DNA of 64,000 nt from Anaerolineae bacterium (GTDB lineage: Bacteria; Chloroflexota; Anaerolineae; DUEN01). Position numbers and translations under genes: made by a program. The number at the start of each line of letters is the position of its first letter. The first letter of the stretch is position 1. Location: the NCBI GenBank assembly GCA_025060615.1, contig JANXBS010000001.1:219577-283576 (forward strand), read 5' to 3'. This document shows positions 8,445 to 18,167 of the stretch, piece by piece. Under the pieces are notes generated by a model that searched no databases, had not been told where the DNA came from, and saw only the letters and a program-made list of their open reading frames with translations.

Positions 8445-11400
8445 ATGGAAAACCCGCTTGAGTTATTCTTGCCGGCTACGCGACAGTGGTTCATCACCAC
8501 CTTTGGCGAGCCGACGCCGCCACAGACGGCTGGCTGGCCGCCAATCCAGCGCGGAGATCACACCCTGATCCTCTCCCCTACTGGCTCTGGCAAGACGCTG
8601 GCCGCCTTTCTGTGGGGGATCGATTCGATCTTTCGCGAGCTCAGCAAATCAGCAGGGAGACAGGGCGATGAGACAACAAGGCAGCGAGGAAAAGAACAGG
8701 AGAGCGCGCTGCGCCTGGTCTACGTCTCCCCGCTCAAGGCGCTGAACAACGATATCGAGCGCAACCTGCGCGTGCCGCTAGCCGGCATTCGTCACGCTGC
8801 CCATGAGCTGGGCAAGCCACTCCCGCCGTTGAGCGTGGCAGTGCGCACTGGTGACACGCCCTCTTCCGCTCGTGCCGCCATGGTGCGCCGTCCACCTCAT
8901 ATCCTGATCACCACTCCTGAATCGCTCTATTTGCTCCTCACCAGCCCTGTGGCAAGGGCGATGTTCCGCGGCGTGCGTACGGTGATCGTGGACGAGATCC
9001 ATACGTTGATGGGTAACAAGCGCGGCGCGCATCTGGCCCTTTCCCTCGAACGGTTGGAGCGGCTGGCGGGGATCCCCGTGCAGCGGATCGGCCTCTCCGC
9101 CACGATCCGTCCTTTGGAGGAGGCGGCGGCGTTTCTGGGGGGACAAGTGTGGGGTGAAGCTCCTCACCTCCGTCACCCGTTTTCGGGAATGGGAGGGGAG
9201 ACAGGAATGGAGGCGAGGGCTAATGTTTCCCTGATGCCCCGCCCGGTCACCATCGTGAACGCTGTCCATCCAAAGGGACTTGACTTGCAAGTGCAAACCG
9301 TGGTGGAGGATCTCAGCCAGCTCCCCGGTGACTCCATCTGGCCATCCGTCATCTCCCATCTGACTCAGCTTATCCGCCAACACCGCACCACGCTCATCTT
9401 CTGCAACAGTCGCCGCCAGGCCGAGCGCACCGCCGACCGCCTCAATGAGCAATTGGTGGCCGAGGCCGAGGGCCGCGTGCCGCCGAGCGTCAGCGCCATG
9501 CTCCTGCCCCATCCCAAAGGCGGCGAAATCACCCCGGGCCGTGGCATTTTCACCGCAGGCGCTAGCGGTCCTATCCGCGCCCACCACGGCTCAATGTCTT
9601 GCGAAGCCCGACGGCAGATGGAAGAACAGCTCAAGCGCGGTGAGCTGCCAGCTCTGGTGGGCACTTCCTCGCTCGAGTTAGGCATTGACATCGGCGCGAT
9701 TGACCTGGTGGTGCAGCTGGGCAGCCCGAAGAGCGTCTCCCAAGGGCTGCAACGCGTAGGCCGATCCGGCCATCTGGTCGGTCAGACTTCGGTTGGGCGC
9801 ATCATCCCACTTCACCGCGAAGACTTGATGGAGGCCGCTGCTATTGCCCGGGGCATGCTCCGCGGCGACGTGGAGCCCATCTACTCGCCTCGCAATCCGC
9901 TCGACGTGCTAGCTCAGCAGGTCGTGGCAATGGTGGCCGTGGAGACATGGCGGGTGGACGAGCTATACGCGCTAGTGCGACAGGCGTATCCATATCGGGA
10001 TCTCTCCTGGCAAGCGTTCCAGGCGACACTGGAGATGCTTGCTGGGCGATACCCGTCTACCGTGCACCGAACGCTGCGACCGCGGCTGGTATGGGATCGC
10101 GTGCACAACACCGTGAGCGCTCTACCCGGTAGCCGGCTGCTCGCATTGCGCAACGGCGGCACCATCCCCGATCGCGGTGCTTATAGAGTTTATCTGTCCG
10201 ATGGACGCACCCAGTTAGGCGAGTTGGACGAGGAGTTCGTGTTTGAGACGCGCCCGGGAGACGTGTTCCTGTTCGGCTCGCACACCTGGCGCGTGCTGGA
10301 AATCACCGAGGATCGTGTAATTGTAGCGGATGCTGCGGGCGAAGTGCCGCGTATGCCGTTCTGGCGCGGCGACTTCCCTTGGCGGCCTTATGCCCTAGGG
10401 CGATCAGTAGGAGCGTTCCGCCGCGAGCTCAGCGAGCAGATTGCCACGGCATCGTCCGTCGTCCATCGCCCACCGCTCGAGCCGCTGATGGCGGACGGCC
10501 AACGACCGGTGACAGCGAATGGCCCGGCTGAAGGCGGCGACTGGCTGGACTCCTACACAGAGGTGGCCACTTGGCTCGAACGAGAATGCGCCCTCGATCG
10601 CAACTCGGCCCGTAATCTGATCGCATATGTGCGGCATCAGCTCGACGTGATGGGCGCCATCTCATCAGATCGTACGATTATCATTGAGTCATTTGAGGAT
10701 GCAATCGGTGAGCCGCGCATTGTCATCCATTCGCCGTTCGGAGGGCGGGTGAACGGGCCGTGGGGCCTGGCACTAGCATCAGCGCTGCGTGAGCGGATCA
10801 ACGTCGAGGTCGAAGTGCAAATTGGTGACGACGGCATCCTCCTTCGCTTTCCCGGTGCCGATCAACCGCCGCCATTGGACGTGATCCGAGGGATGACGCC
10901 CGCTGAGGCCCGCGAGCGGATCCTGCGCGAGCTGCCCCACTCGGCCGTATTTGGCGCGCAGTTCCGCCAGAACGCAGCGCGAGCCCTTCTCCTTCCTGCG
11001 TTGGGTGGGAAGCGTACGCCGTTCTGGCTGCAACGGCTGAAGGCCAAGGACTTGCTAGCCACAGTGCGCCAGTTTCATGATTTCCCCATCGTGGCTGAGA
11101 CATACCGCGATTGTCTGAGCGATGTCATGGACCTGGCGGGGCTGGAGGAAGTGCTGGGCGGGATCCAATCCGGGCACATCCGGTTGATCACCGTCGAGAC
11201 GGCTGTCCCCTCACCTGTGGCAGCCAGCCTCCTATTCGAGTTCATGAGCGTTTACATGTACGAATGGGACATGCCCAAAGCTGAGCGGGAGTTGCAACGA
11301 TTAACCATTAACCGCGAACTGCTGGCCGATCTCATGGGCTGTCCGGAGATGGCACAACTGTTGCGGCCGGAGGCCATCGTCGAAGTGACCGCCCGCGCTC

Positions 11401-13391
11401 AACGCACCGATCCGGCTTTCCAGGCGCGCTCGGCCGATGAGCTGGCCCTGTTGCTATTAGAAATGGGAGATCTGAGCGAGGCGGAGATCGCGACGCGATC
11501 GCAGCCGGGATGGAGGGAGTGGCTAGATGATCTGGCCGCCCAAGGCCGCGTGATGCCGGTGGATATCCCTGCCGGCGACGGGCTCGCCCGGCGTTGGATC
11601 GCCAGTGAGGCCTATCCACGCTACCGAGACGCCTTTGGCCTACCGGAAGTGCCGCCGATGCCATTACCCGGGGCTTGGCTGGGAGAGCGCTGGCCCGCTG
11701 AGCAGGCCCGTCGGCGCATCTTGAGCGATTTTCTGCGCCATAGCGGCCCACTCACCCGGGAGGCCATCCTGGCCCGTTACGCTTTCCCCTCCGCTTGGTT
11801 GGACGCGGCCCTGGCTGATATGCTCGCCCGTAAAGAGATCGTGCAAGGGCGTTTTGCCGCGCCAGCAGCGCTCGGCGAGCTGGCGAATCGGCGAGTTGGC
11901 GAGCTAGCCATCGGTGGTCAGCCATCCGAAATCCAATTCCTTGATGCCGAGAATCTGGCTAGCATCCACCGCCGCACCCTCGCCATTCTGCGTCGAGAAG
12001 TGCAACCGGTCTCGCTGTACGCATTTGCTGATTTCCTGACCCGTTGGCAGCATCTGCACCCAAACCATCGGCTTTCCGGCCCTGAGGGGTTGGCGCGCAT
12101 CCTACAGCAACTGCGGGCGTTACCAATTACAGGCCTGGCCTGGGAATCAGACGTGTTGCCAGCGCGATTGGCCCGCTATGATCCAGGCGAGTTGAACGCG
12201 CTGTGCCAGAGTGGCGAGCTAATCTGGGTCATCGCAGGCGGAGCTGATCCCAGGCGAGCGCGCGTGCGCTTCCTCTTCCGCGGCGAGGGTGGTGCCTTCC
12301 TGTCGGAGCTGAGAGACGATCTGGCCGATCTGGATGAGATCGCCTATCGAGTTCTGGCCTTTCTACGCGAGGAGGGGGCTTGCTTCACCGCCGACATAGA
12401 GGAAGCTCTGGGGTTGACGGAAGCTCAGGCTGAAGAGGCACTGCTCGCCCTGACGATGGCCGGTCTAGTTACCAACGACAGTGTGCAGGTCCTGCGTGCT
12501 ATCCTGACGCGCGAGCCAGACGAGAGCGCACTGCGTCGCCCATTGAGCGCGCTGGAGGCCGAGCTGGCAGCCTGGCGCGCGCAGCGCCGGCCGGTCGTCT
12601 CTCGGCCCAGTCCCGTCGCCTATCGGGATGCTAAACGCCGGGTCGCCCGCCGGCTGGGCTACGGGCCCAAGCCCTCCCCGCCAATGCAGACCGGGCGCTG
12701 GTCACCAATACATCGGATGCGGGTGATGGGGAAACCCCTCTCGGCGGAGGAGCGGGCGGAGCAGCAGGCGCGGCAATTGTTACTACGCTGGGGCGTGATA
12801 GCACGTGAGCTGGTCCAGGCAGAGGGCGCGGGCTGGGAATGGGAAGTGCTGTATACGCGCCTGCAGTTGATGGAGATGCGTGGCGAGGTGCGCCGCGGAT
12901 ATTTTGTCGCTGGGCTCTCCGGCGCGCAGTTCGCGTTATCTGAGGCCATAGAGCAGTTGCGAGCCGCCGGCGATGAAGCGGCGCTCCCTGTCGTGATGAG
13001 CGCGTGCGATCCGGCTAACCTTTTTGGGTCGGCACGCCTGGACGTGCCAGAGGGCGAAGATGCTGGAGAACGGCGGTCAGATATTGGGCCGTTCGCCCGA
13101 TTGCCATCCACACACGTGGTGTTGTGGCAAGGGCAGCCGGCCCTGCTCTCCCAGGGTGAAGGGCGTTCGCTGCGGGTGAATAAGGCATTGCCGGAGGATA
13201 TCCTCCGGCGTTGCCTAGAGGCATTGCTAGCGCACTTGGCGGCGCGCGGCGGGATTGCGACGATCGCACGGCGCGTGCGCGTGGAGCAGTGGAACGGCGA
13301 GCCAGTACTAGGAAGCCTCGGGCAGGCGTTACTGGAATCGCTCGGCTTCTACCGTGATCCGCCAGGGATGACATGGGAGGGGTTTGTTTAG
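8445..13391 (+). CDS. lhr: Lhr-type large DEAD/DEAH ATP-dependent helicase
   Basis: Very large superfamily 2 helicase (1648 residues) of the Lhr family; characterised members unwind DNA or RNA-DNA hybrids 3' to 5' and are linked to repair. Seen: Walker A SPTGSGKT near residue 45, motif II DEIH, motif III SAT, then the second RecA domain with FCNSRRQAE, GTSSLELGIDIG and QRVGRSGH; after it come the Lhr winged-helix and core regions (PFGGRVNGPWGLAL) and a long C-terminal extension. ATG 8445 is chosen over TTG 8442, one codon upstream. Two stretches inside the helicase core (8643-8706 and 9147-9235) look like in-frame inserts encoded by purine-rich DNA. Its end overlaps the next gene by 19 bases. 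Confidence 0.95.
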   Translation: MENPLELFLPATRQWFITTFGEPTPPQTAGWPPIQRGDHTLILSPTGSGKTLAAFLWGIDSIFRELSKSAGRQGDETTRQRGKEQESALRLVYVSPLKALNNDIERNLRVPLAGIRHAAHELGKPLPPLSVAVRTGDTPSSARAAMVRRPPHILITTPESLYLLLTSPVARAMFRGVRTVIVDEIHTLMGNKRGAHLALSLERLERLAGIPVQRIGLSATIRPLEEAAAFLGGQVWGEAPHLRHPFSGMGGETGMEARANVSLMPRPVTIVNAVHPKGLDLQVQTVVEDLSQLPGDSIWPSVISHLTQLIRQHRTTLIFCNSRRQAERTADRLNEQLVAEAEGRVPPSVSAMLLPHPKGGEITPGRGIFTAGASGPIRAHHGSMSCEARRQMEEQLKRGELPALVGTSSLELGIDIGAIDLVVQLGSPKSVSQGLQRVGRSGHLVGQTSVGRIIPLHREDLMEAAAIARGMLRGDVEPIYSPRNPLDVLAQQVVAMVAVETWRVDELYALVRQAYPYRDLSWQAFQATLEMLAGRYPSTVHRTLRPRLVWDRVHNTVSALPGSRLLALRNGGTIPDRGAYRVYLSDGRTQLGELDEEFVFETRPGDVFLFGSHTWRVLEITEDRVIVADAAGEVPRMPFWRGDFPWRPYALGRSVGAFRRELSEQIATASSVVHRPPLEPLMADGQRPVTANGPAEGGDWLDSYTEVATWLERECALDRNSARNLIAYVRHQLDVMGAISSDRTIIIESFEDAIGEPRIVIHSPFGGRVNGPWGLALASALRERINVEVEVQIGDDGILLRFPGADQPPPLDVIRGMTPAEARERILRELPHSAVFGAQFRQNAARALLLPALGGKRTPFWLQRLKAKDLLATVRQFHDFPIVAETYRDCLSDVMDLAGLEEVLGGIQSGHIRLITVETAVPSPVAASLLFEFMSVYMYEWDMPKAERELQRLTINRELLADLMGCPEMAQLLRPEAIVEVTARAQRTDPAFQARSADELALLLLEMGDLSEAEIATRSQPGWREWLDDLAAQGRVMPVDIPAGDGLARRWIASEAYPRYRDAFGLPEVPPMPLPGAWLGERWPAEQARRRILSDFLRHSGPLTREAILARYAFPSAWLDAALADMLARKEIVQGRFAAPAALGELANRRVGELAIGGQPSEIQFLDAENLASIHRRTLAILRREVQPVSLYAFADFLTRWQHLHPNHRLSGPEGLARILQQLRALPITGLAWESDVLPARLARYDPGELNALCQSGELIWVIAGGADPRRARVRFLFRGEGGAFLSELRDDLADLDEIAYRVLAFLREEGACFTADIEEALGLTEAQAEEALLALTMAGLVTNDSVQVLRAILTREPDESALRRPLSALEAELAAWRAQRRPVVSRPSPVAYRDAKRRVARRLGYGPKPSPPMQTGRWSPIHRMRVMGKPLSAEERAEQQARQLLLRWGVIARELVQAEGAGWEWEVLYTRLQLMEMRGEVRRGYFVAGLSGAQFALSEAIEQLRAAGDEAALPVVMSACDPANLFGSARLDVPEGEDAGERRSDIGPFARLPSTHVVLWQGQPALLSQGEGRSLRVNKALPEDILRRCLEALLAHLAARGGIATIARRVRVEQWNGEPVLGSLGQALLESLGFYRDPPGMTWEGFV

Positions 13392-14038
13392 CCTTGCTGT
13401 CCACCCTTTTTGTGAACGAAGACGTGATCGCAGTGAACAAGCCGGAGGGCCTCGCCTCAATCCCAGAGCCGAGGGTGAAAGACTGCTTGCTCTCGCTGCT
13501 ATCGGCGGCGTTTCCAGAAAAGCTCTACGTGGTCCATCGCCTGGACAAAGAAGCCAGCGGCGTGATCCTGTTGGCCAGGAACGCAAGGGCTCATCGCTTT
13601 CTGTCCGAACAATTCAGCAGCCGAAGCGTCCAGAAGACGTATGTGGCGCTCACGCATGGCATCATCGCGGCGAGCACTGGCATCATAGATAAGCCCCTGC
13701 GCGAGTTCGGTTCGGGTCGTATGGGGGTGGATTTTCAGCGGGGCAAGCCCAGCCTTACCGAATTTCGCGTGCTCGAACGGCTTGCGGCATACACGTTGGT
13801 AGAGCTGCATCCGCGGACCGGGCGACGGCATCAACTTCGGGCTCACTGCTACAGCATCGGTCATCCCATCGTGGGAGACTTACGGTATGGCGATCGGGCG
13901 CTTCAGCGACAATTCCCACGTTTGATGTTGCATAGCTGGAAGATCACGTTTATACTTTCATCGGGTGAAGAAGTGACGGTCAAAGCCCCTATTCCCCAAT
14001 CTTTTCAAGCGGTGATAGAGGCTGCACGCAAAGGCTAA
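13373..14038 (+). CDS. RluA-family RNA pseudouridine synthase
   Basis: Converts specific uridines of rRNA or tRNA to pseudouridine. Seen in 221 residues: VNKPEGLASIP near the start, the catalytic HRLDKEASGV block (Asp nucleophile), QKTYVALTHG, and ELHPRTGRRHQLRAHC with the GHPIVGDLRYG motif. There is no S4 domain, as in short RluA/C-like members. ATG 13373 overlaps the Lhr stop by 19 bases and has AGGG upstream. A TTG at 13394 following GGAGGGG is an alternative start. The overlap implies translational coupling to the helicase. Target site unknown. Confidence 0.9.
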   Translation: MGGVCLALLSTLFVNEDVIAVNKPEGLASIPEPRVKDCLLSLLSAAFPEKLYVVHRLDKEASGVILLARNARAHRFLSEQFSSRSVQKTYVALTHGIIAASTGIIDKPLREFGSGRMGVDFQRGKPSLTEFRVLERLAAYTLVELHPRTGRRHQLRAHCYSIGHPIVGDLRYGDRALQRQFPRLMLHSWKITFILSSGEEVTVKAPIPQSFQAVIEAARKG

Positions 14039-14079
14039 TCGAGACGAGCTTTCCCTTATTCCACAGAAGGAGGCGAGAG

Positions 14080-15702
14080 ATGTCAAGACGTCCGAGCATC
14101 CTTAGAGGCCTGATCTTACTGGCGTTGATATTGGCCGCCTGTGCCCCACAAGCGGCTCCTCCTGCTGCCCCCGCCGCGGCTCAGCCTACTCCGTCCCCAG
14201 TGGCGAGAGAGGGCGGGACCATTATCGTGGGATTACAGGCCGAGCCGACGACCCTGGATTCGCAGCAGATCAGCGATTACAACTCGCACCGAGCCGCTTA
14301 CGGCATCTATGACCACCTGCTGCGCTTTAAGGACGAGAGCACGGAGGTGGAGCCGGGATTGGCCGAGTCATGGGAGATCTCAGAGGATGGGCTTGTATAC
14401 ACTCTCTATCTACGGAAGGGTGTGAAGTTCCATGACGGCACCGATTTCAATGCTGAGGCAGTCAAGTTCAACCTAGAGCGGCAAATTGATCCCAATCACC
14501 CGTATCACAACACCGGTGAGTTCCCCTACGCGGAGTTCACCTGGGGGATGGTGAAGCAGATAGACGTGCTGGACGACTACACGGTTCGGATCACGCTAAA
14601 GGAGCCATTTGCGCCTTTCCTAAATCACCTTGCGATGCATCCGGCGGCGATGGCCAGTCCCGCTGCCATTCAGAAGTACGGACGTGACTTCTCGATCCAT
14701 CCCGTAGGCACCGGCCCCTTTAAGTTCGTGAGCTGGACGCCCGGGGTAGAGGTAGTGTTAGAGAAGAACCCGGATTACTGGCGTGGGGCTCCCAAGGTCG
14801 ACCGGGTGATCTATCGCCCTATCATCGAGGATCAGGCTCGCCTAACCGAGCTAGAAGCCGGCGGCGTCAATTTCATCGTGAACGTCCCCCCCGATGAGTT
14901 AGCCCGCCTGAAGCAGGACCCTCGCTTTACCGTGGTCGAGCAGCCCGGCATGCACACTTGGTGGATCGCCTTCAATCACCTAAAGGCCCCTTTCAATGAC
15001 AAGCGTGTGCGCCAGGCGATGAACCACGCCGTGAACAAGCAGGCCATCGTGGACAACATCCTGAAGGGCACTGGCATCCTGGCGATCAACCCATTGCCAC
15101 CGGTGGTATGGAGCTATACCGATGATGTCCCGCGCTACGATTATGACCCCGAAAAAGCCAAACAGCTCTTGGCCGAAGCCGGCTATCCCAACGGCTTCTC
15201 CTGCTCCCTTTGGGTGCCTGAGTCCGGATCTGGTATGCAGCAACCGGTGACCATGAGCACTGCTATTCAGGCTGATCTCAAGGCGGTAGGAATTGATTGC
15301 AAGATCGAGATCTTTGAATGGGGCACTTACCTAGACAAGGTGATCGTACCGCCCGAAGAGGCCGAATACGACTTGTTCGCGATGTCCTGGATCGGGGATA
15401 ACGGTGACCCTGACAATCACTTGTATATCCTGTTGAGCGGGGACCAGTGGCCTCCACGCGGCTATAACATGGGCTTCTACAAGAACGAGGAGGCTGATGC
15501 GCTCATGCGGGAGGCCCGTACCACCCTCGATCGCGCCAAGCGCACCGAGCTGTACACGAAGGTCCAAAAGTTAATCGTGGCCGACGCGCCCTGGATTATC
15601 ATTGATCACGAGACGCAGATCGTGGTTATGGATCAAAAGATCAAGAACTTCAAATTGCATCCCACCGGCCCTTTCCGGTTTGAGAATGTGTGGATCGAAT
15701 AG
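14080..15702 (+). CDS. ABC transporter substrate-binding lipoprotein (oligopeptide/nickel family 5)
   Basis: Extracytoplasmic binding protein of the SBP_bac_5 family, anchored as a lipoprotein: a short basic N-terminus, a hydrophobic stretch and lipobox LAAC at about residue 21, followed by a Pro/Ala linker. Family blocks seen: GGTIIVGLQAEPTTLD, LAESWEISEDGLVYTLYLRK, GVKFHDGTDFNAEAVKFN, VGTGPFKFVSW and EKNPDYWRGAPKVD. It has 540 residues, normal for the family. AGGAGG precedes the ATG. No permease or ATPase gene adjoins it; the nearest permeases, at 35719-37671, come with their own binding protein. Its ligand may be a peptide or an oligosaccharide. Confidence 0.92.
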   Translation: MSRRPSILRGLILLALILAACAPQAAPPAAPAAAQPTPSPVAREGGTIIVGLQAEPTTLDSQQISDYNSHRAAYGIYDHLLRFKDESTEVEPGLAESWEISEDGLVYTLYLRKGVKFHDGTDFNAEAVKFNLERQIDPNHPYHNTGEFPYAEFTWGMVKQIDVLDDYTVRITLKEPFAPFLNHLAMHPAAMASPAAIQKYGRDFSIHPVGTGPFKFVSWTPGVEVVLEKNPDYWRGAPKVDRVIYRPIIEDQARLTELEAGGVNFIVNVPPDELARLKQDPRFTVVEQPGMHTWWIAFNHLKAPFNDKRVRQAMNHAVNKQAIVDNILKGTGILAINPLPPVVWSYTDDVPRYDYDPEKAKQLLAEAGYPNGFSCSLWVPESGSGMQQPVTMSTAIQADLKAVGIDCKIEIFEWGTYLDKVIVPPEEAEYDLFAMSWIGDNGDPDNHLYILLSGDQWPPRGYNMGFYKNEEADALMREARTTLDRAKRTELYTKVQKLIVADAPWIIIDHETQIVVMDQKIKNFKLHPTGPFRFENVWIE

Positions 15703-15720
15703 GGCTATCACCGTCCCAAT

Positions 15721-15761
15721 CCCTCCTCTTCCCTTTCCGTTGCGGAAAGGGAAGAGGAGGG
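15721..15761. terminator. 19-bp perfect hairpin after the binding-protein gene
   Basis: A pyrimidine arm at 15721-15739 (starting CCCTCCTCTTCCC) is perfectly complementary to a purine arm at 15743-15761, with a TTG loop. There is no T tract. It probably ends or protects the upstream mRNA. Its arm shares the 11-mer CCCTCCTCTTC with the hairpin at 24559-24590. Confidence 0.7.
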
Positions 15762-15822
15762 CAACGGGCTCGCAAGGGTAGTTTTGCAGCTACGGCTATT
15801 CTTTACCCGAACGGGATGGTGT

Positions 15823-15957
15823 GGAGGGAAAACCCCTCTACAAAATCCTTTCCTTAGCCATCTACCTCTTTGCTCTTAGCCTTATCCCAAGAGGTTAAAG
15901 CTAAGAGAGACGGGTAATAAGCTGGGAAGAGGATTTTCTGGAGGGACGTTTCACTCC
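15823..15957. repeat. 135-bp imperfect palindrome, MITE-like
   Basis: Two 58-base arms (15823-15880 and 15900-15957) are imperfect reverse complements around a 19-base centre. Matching blocks include the innermost CTCTTAGC/GCTAAGAG, the middle AAAATCCT/AGGATTTT and the outer GGAG/CTCC. No open reading frame is inside. I see no obvious target-site duplication. It could be a miniature inverted-repeat element or a structured RNA. Confidence 0.65.
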
Positions 15958-16050
15958 TTTAGGTCTATCTTCAGTCCTTGGCACAGCTGACATGATCACC
16001 AGGCCCAACAACTTGCCCTTGTGAATAGGAGAAGTCAGAAGAGAGTAGCA

Positions 16051-17118
16051 ATGTCGAGGTTTTCAGAATCCGGTGAGCTATTGTTGCGGGAGTATACTCC
16101 TCGATCCCGTTTGTCGGTGAAGCAGACGCTGGTCGAGCGCCCTCGTTTCCCTGTTTTTGACGCCCACAATCATCTGGGACCCACCTTCGGTGGCGATTGG
16201 GGAAGCCGCCCGCCGGAAGAGCTGCTCGCCGTGCTGGACGAGGCCGGCGTGGAGGCGATTGTGGACCTGGACGGCGGCTGGGGAGATGCTCTGGCGCAGC
16301 GCATTGAACGATTTCAGCGCCCCTATCCAAGCCGTTTTTTCATCTTCGCGCAGCTCGATTGGGATCGCTGGGCTTCTGATCCCGATTTCCCACGCTATGC
16401 CGTGGAAAGTCTGCGCCACAGCGCGGCTCTGGGAGCGCGGGGCCTGAAAGTATGGAAGACCCTGGGGCTGCGGGTTCGCGATGCCAGCGGTCGGCTGGTG
16501 CCGGTAGATGATGAACGGCTAGATCCACTATGGGCCACGGCTGGCGAGCTGGGCCTGCCGGTGCTGATTCATGTGGCGGATCCTGTAGCGTTCTTCGATC
16601 CGCTGGATCGCTTCAACGAACGTTGGGAGGAGCTGCGCGCACATCCTGACTGGCATTTCTACGGGCCAGAATTTCCTTCGTTTGAGACGATTATCGGCCA
16701 GTTCGCCAACCTAGTGCGCCGACACCCCCACACAATCTTTATCGGAGCGCACGTGGGCTGTTACGCCGAGAACCTGGCCTGGGTGTCCGCGCTGCTGGAG
16801 GCCTGCCCCAACCTGTATGTGGACATTGCAGCGCGTATCGCCGAGCTGGGACGTCAGCCGTATACGGCTCGCCGCTTCCTGATCCAACACCAAGATCGAG
16901 TGCTGTTCGGGTTAGATGAGCCGGCCAATCCAGCGGTATATCGCATCTACTACCGCTTCCTGGAGACCGACGATGAGTATTTCCCCTACGGGATCGAGGA
17001 AGTGCCACGCCAAGGCCGGTGGCGTATCTATGGAGTGTACCTACCAGACGAGGCGTTACGCAAGATCTACCACGAGAACGCGCATCGCCTGTTTGGCAGA
17101 TGGCTCACAAGCTCATAG
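16051..17118 (+). CDS. Amidohydrolase-family (TIM-barrel metal-dependent) hydrolase
   Basis: Metal-dependent hydrolase of the amidohydrolase_2 type (355 residues), a family of hydrolases, lactonases and decarboxylases. Seen: the N-terminal metal motif FDAHNHLG, a mid-protein LIHVADP histidine, FIGAHVGC, and [10 protein letters not shown] near the C-terminus, in the usual barrel order. I start at ATG 16051 (MSRFSES) because AGAGAG precedes it; GTG 16021 is possible but has no homology support. It is the first gene of the catabolic run that continues to 23807, so a lactone or ring-opening step in sugar breakdown is plausible. Confidence 0.85.
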   Translation: MSRFSESGELLLREYTPRSRLSVKQTLVERPRFPVFDAHNHLGPTFGGDWGSRPPEELLAVLDEAGVEAIVDLDGGWGDALAQRIERFQRPYPSRFFIFAQLDWDRWASDPDFPRYAVESLRHSAALGARGLKVWKTLGLRVRDASGRLVPVDDERLDPLWATAGELGLPVLIHVADPVAFFDPLDRFNERWEELRAHPDWHFYGPEFPSFETIIGQFANLVRRHPHTIFIGAHVGCYAENLAWVSALLEACPNLYVDIAARIAELGRQPYTARRFLIQHQDRVLFGLDEPANPAVYRIYYRFLETDDEYFPYGIEEVPRQGRWRIYGVYLPDEALRKIYHENAHRLFGRWLTSS

Positions 17119-17132
17119 GAGTGAACAACCGT

Positions 17133-18155
17133 ATGGATACTACGTCGCTCACCGAAGTCGCGATCATCGGCTGTGGGGGCATGGCACGCCATCATATCCG
17201 GGCCATGCTGCAACAAACGGACACCACACACATCGCAGTCGTTTGCGAGCCATCGCCCGAGGCCTATGCGGCGACGGCTGAGATCTTTGCCGGGATGGGC
17301 ATGCAGCCACCCCCTAACCAGCCCGACCTGGACCGACTGCTAACTGAGTATGGCGGCGCGCTGGATGCGGCCTTTATCATCACGCCGCACGTTTATCACC
17401 ATGACCAGGCGAAGGCCTGCATGGAAGCCGGGCTGGACGTCTTGCTGGAAAAGCCGATGGTGATGAACACGGCCGAGGCGCGCAGCCTGATCGAGGCGCG
17501 CGATCGCACAGGAAAGCTGCTAGTTGTGGCCTTCCCAGGCAGCCTTTCGCCGCAGATCCGCACAGCCGTCGCCATGCTACGCTCCGGCGAGCTGGGTACG
17601 CTCTTGAGTATCAGCGCAGTTGTGTGGCAAAATTGGGGGCCCAACACGGTGGGGACTTGGCGGCAGCAGCCCGAGCTCTCAGGCGGAGGTTTCCTATTCG
17701 ACACAGGCGCGCACATGCTGAACACCGTCGCCGACCTGGCGGGGGAGGACTTCGTCCAGGTGGCGGCCTGGCTGGACCATCGTGGCCGGCCAGTGGACGT
17801 TATGGCAACGGTGATGGGCCAGCTAGCCAGCGGCGCGCTGGTCACTATGCATGCCTGTGGCGAGGCGATCCCCTCATGTGCCTCGGATGTGCGGGTGTTC
17901 TGCAGCAAGGCCATCCTGCGCACCGGCATTTGGGGCGAACGCTTAGAGATCCAGCGATATGGGCGGAAAACCCTCAGGCCAGTGAGGGTGCCCCCTTCGC
18001 TGGGGGTATGGGAACAGTTCCTGGCCGTGCGCACAGGGCGGATCTCCAACCCCTGTCCACCAGAGGTCGGCCTGCGCATGGCCCGGCTATGGGATGCTAT
18101 TCGAGCTTCCTCAGCGCAAGGAGGAGCGCCAGTAACTGTTTGCGAATCCATTTGA
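17133..18155 (+). CDS. Gfo/Idh/MocA-family NAD(P)-dependent dehydrogenase
   Basis: Oxidoreductase acting on a sugar, cyclitol or sugar acid with a bound dinucleotide. Seen: Rossmann motif [12 protein letters not shown] at the N-terminus, then [13 protein letters not shown] (the EKP signature with catalytic Lys), and a C-terminal alpha/beta domain with [14 protein letters not shown] containing the Asp/His residues typical of the family. Length is 340 residues. ATG 17133 is preceded by AGGAG, and the gap from the previous stop is 14 bases, so the genes are coupled. The substrate cannot be assigned from sequence. Confidence 0.9.
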   Translation: MDTTSLTEVAIIGCGGMARHHIRAMLQQTDTTHIAVVCEPSPEAYAATAEIFAGMGMQPPPNQPDLDRLLTEYGGALDAAFIITPHVYHHDQAKACMEAGLDVLLEKPMVMNTAEARSLIEARDRTGKLLVVAFPGSLSPQIRTAVAMLRSGELGTLLSISAVVWQNWGPNTVGTWRQQPELSGGGFLFDTGAHMLNTVADLAGEDFVQVAAWLDHRGRPVDVMATVMGQLASGALVTMHACGEAIPSCASDVRVFCSKAILRTGIWGERLEIQRYGRKTLRPVRVPPSLGVWEQFLAVRTGRISNPCPPEVGLRMARLWDAIRASSAQGGAPVTVCESI

Positions 18156-18167
18156 GGAGAACCACAT

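Larger units (their letters stand above)
15703..16050. other. Intergenic region dominated by two inverted repeats
   Basis: This 348-base gap carries no credible gene. It contains a 19-bp perfect hairpin just after the binding-protein stop (15721-15761) and a long imperfect palindrome (15823-15957). About 90 bases remain before the next start codon at 16051, and I see no clear promoter in them. Confidence 0.7.
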
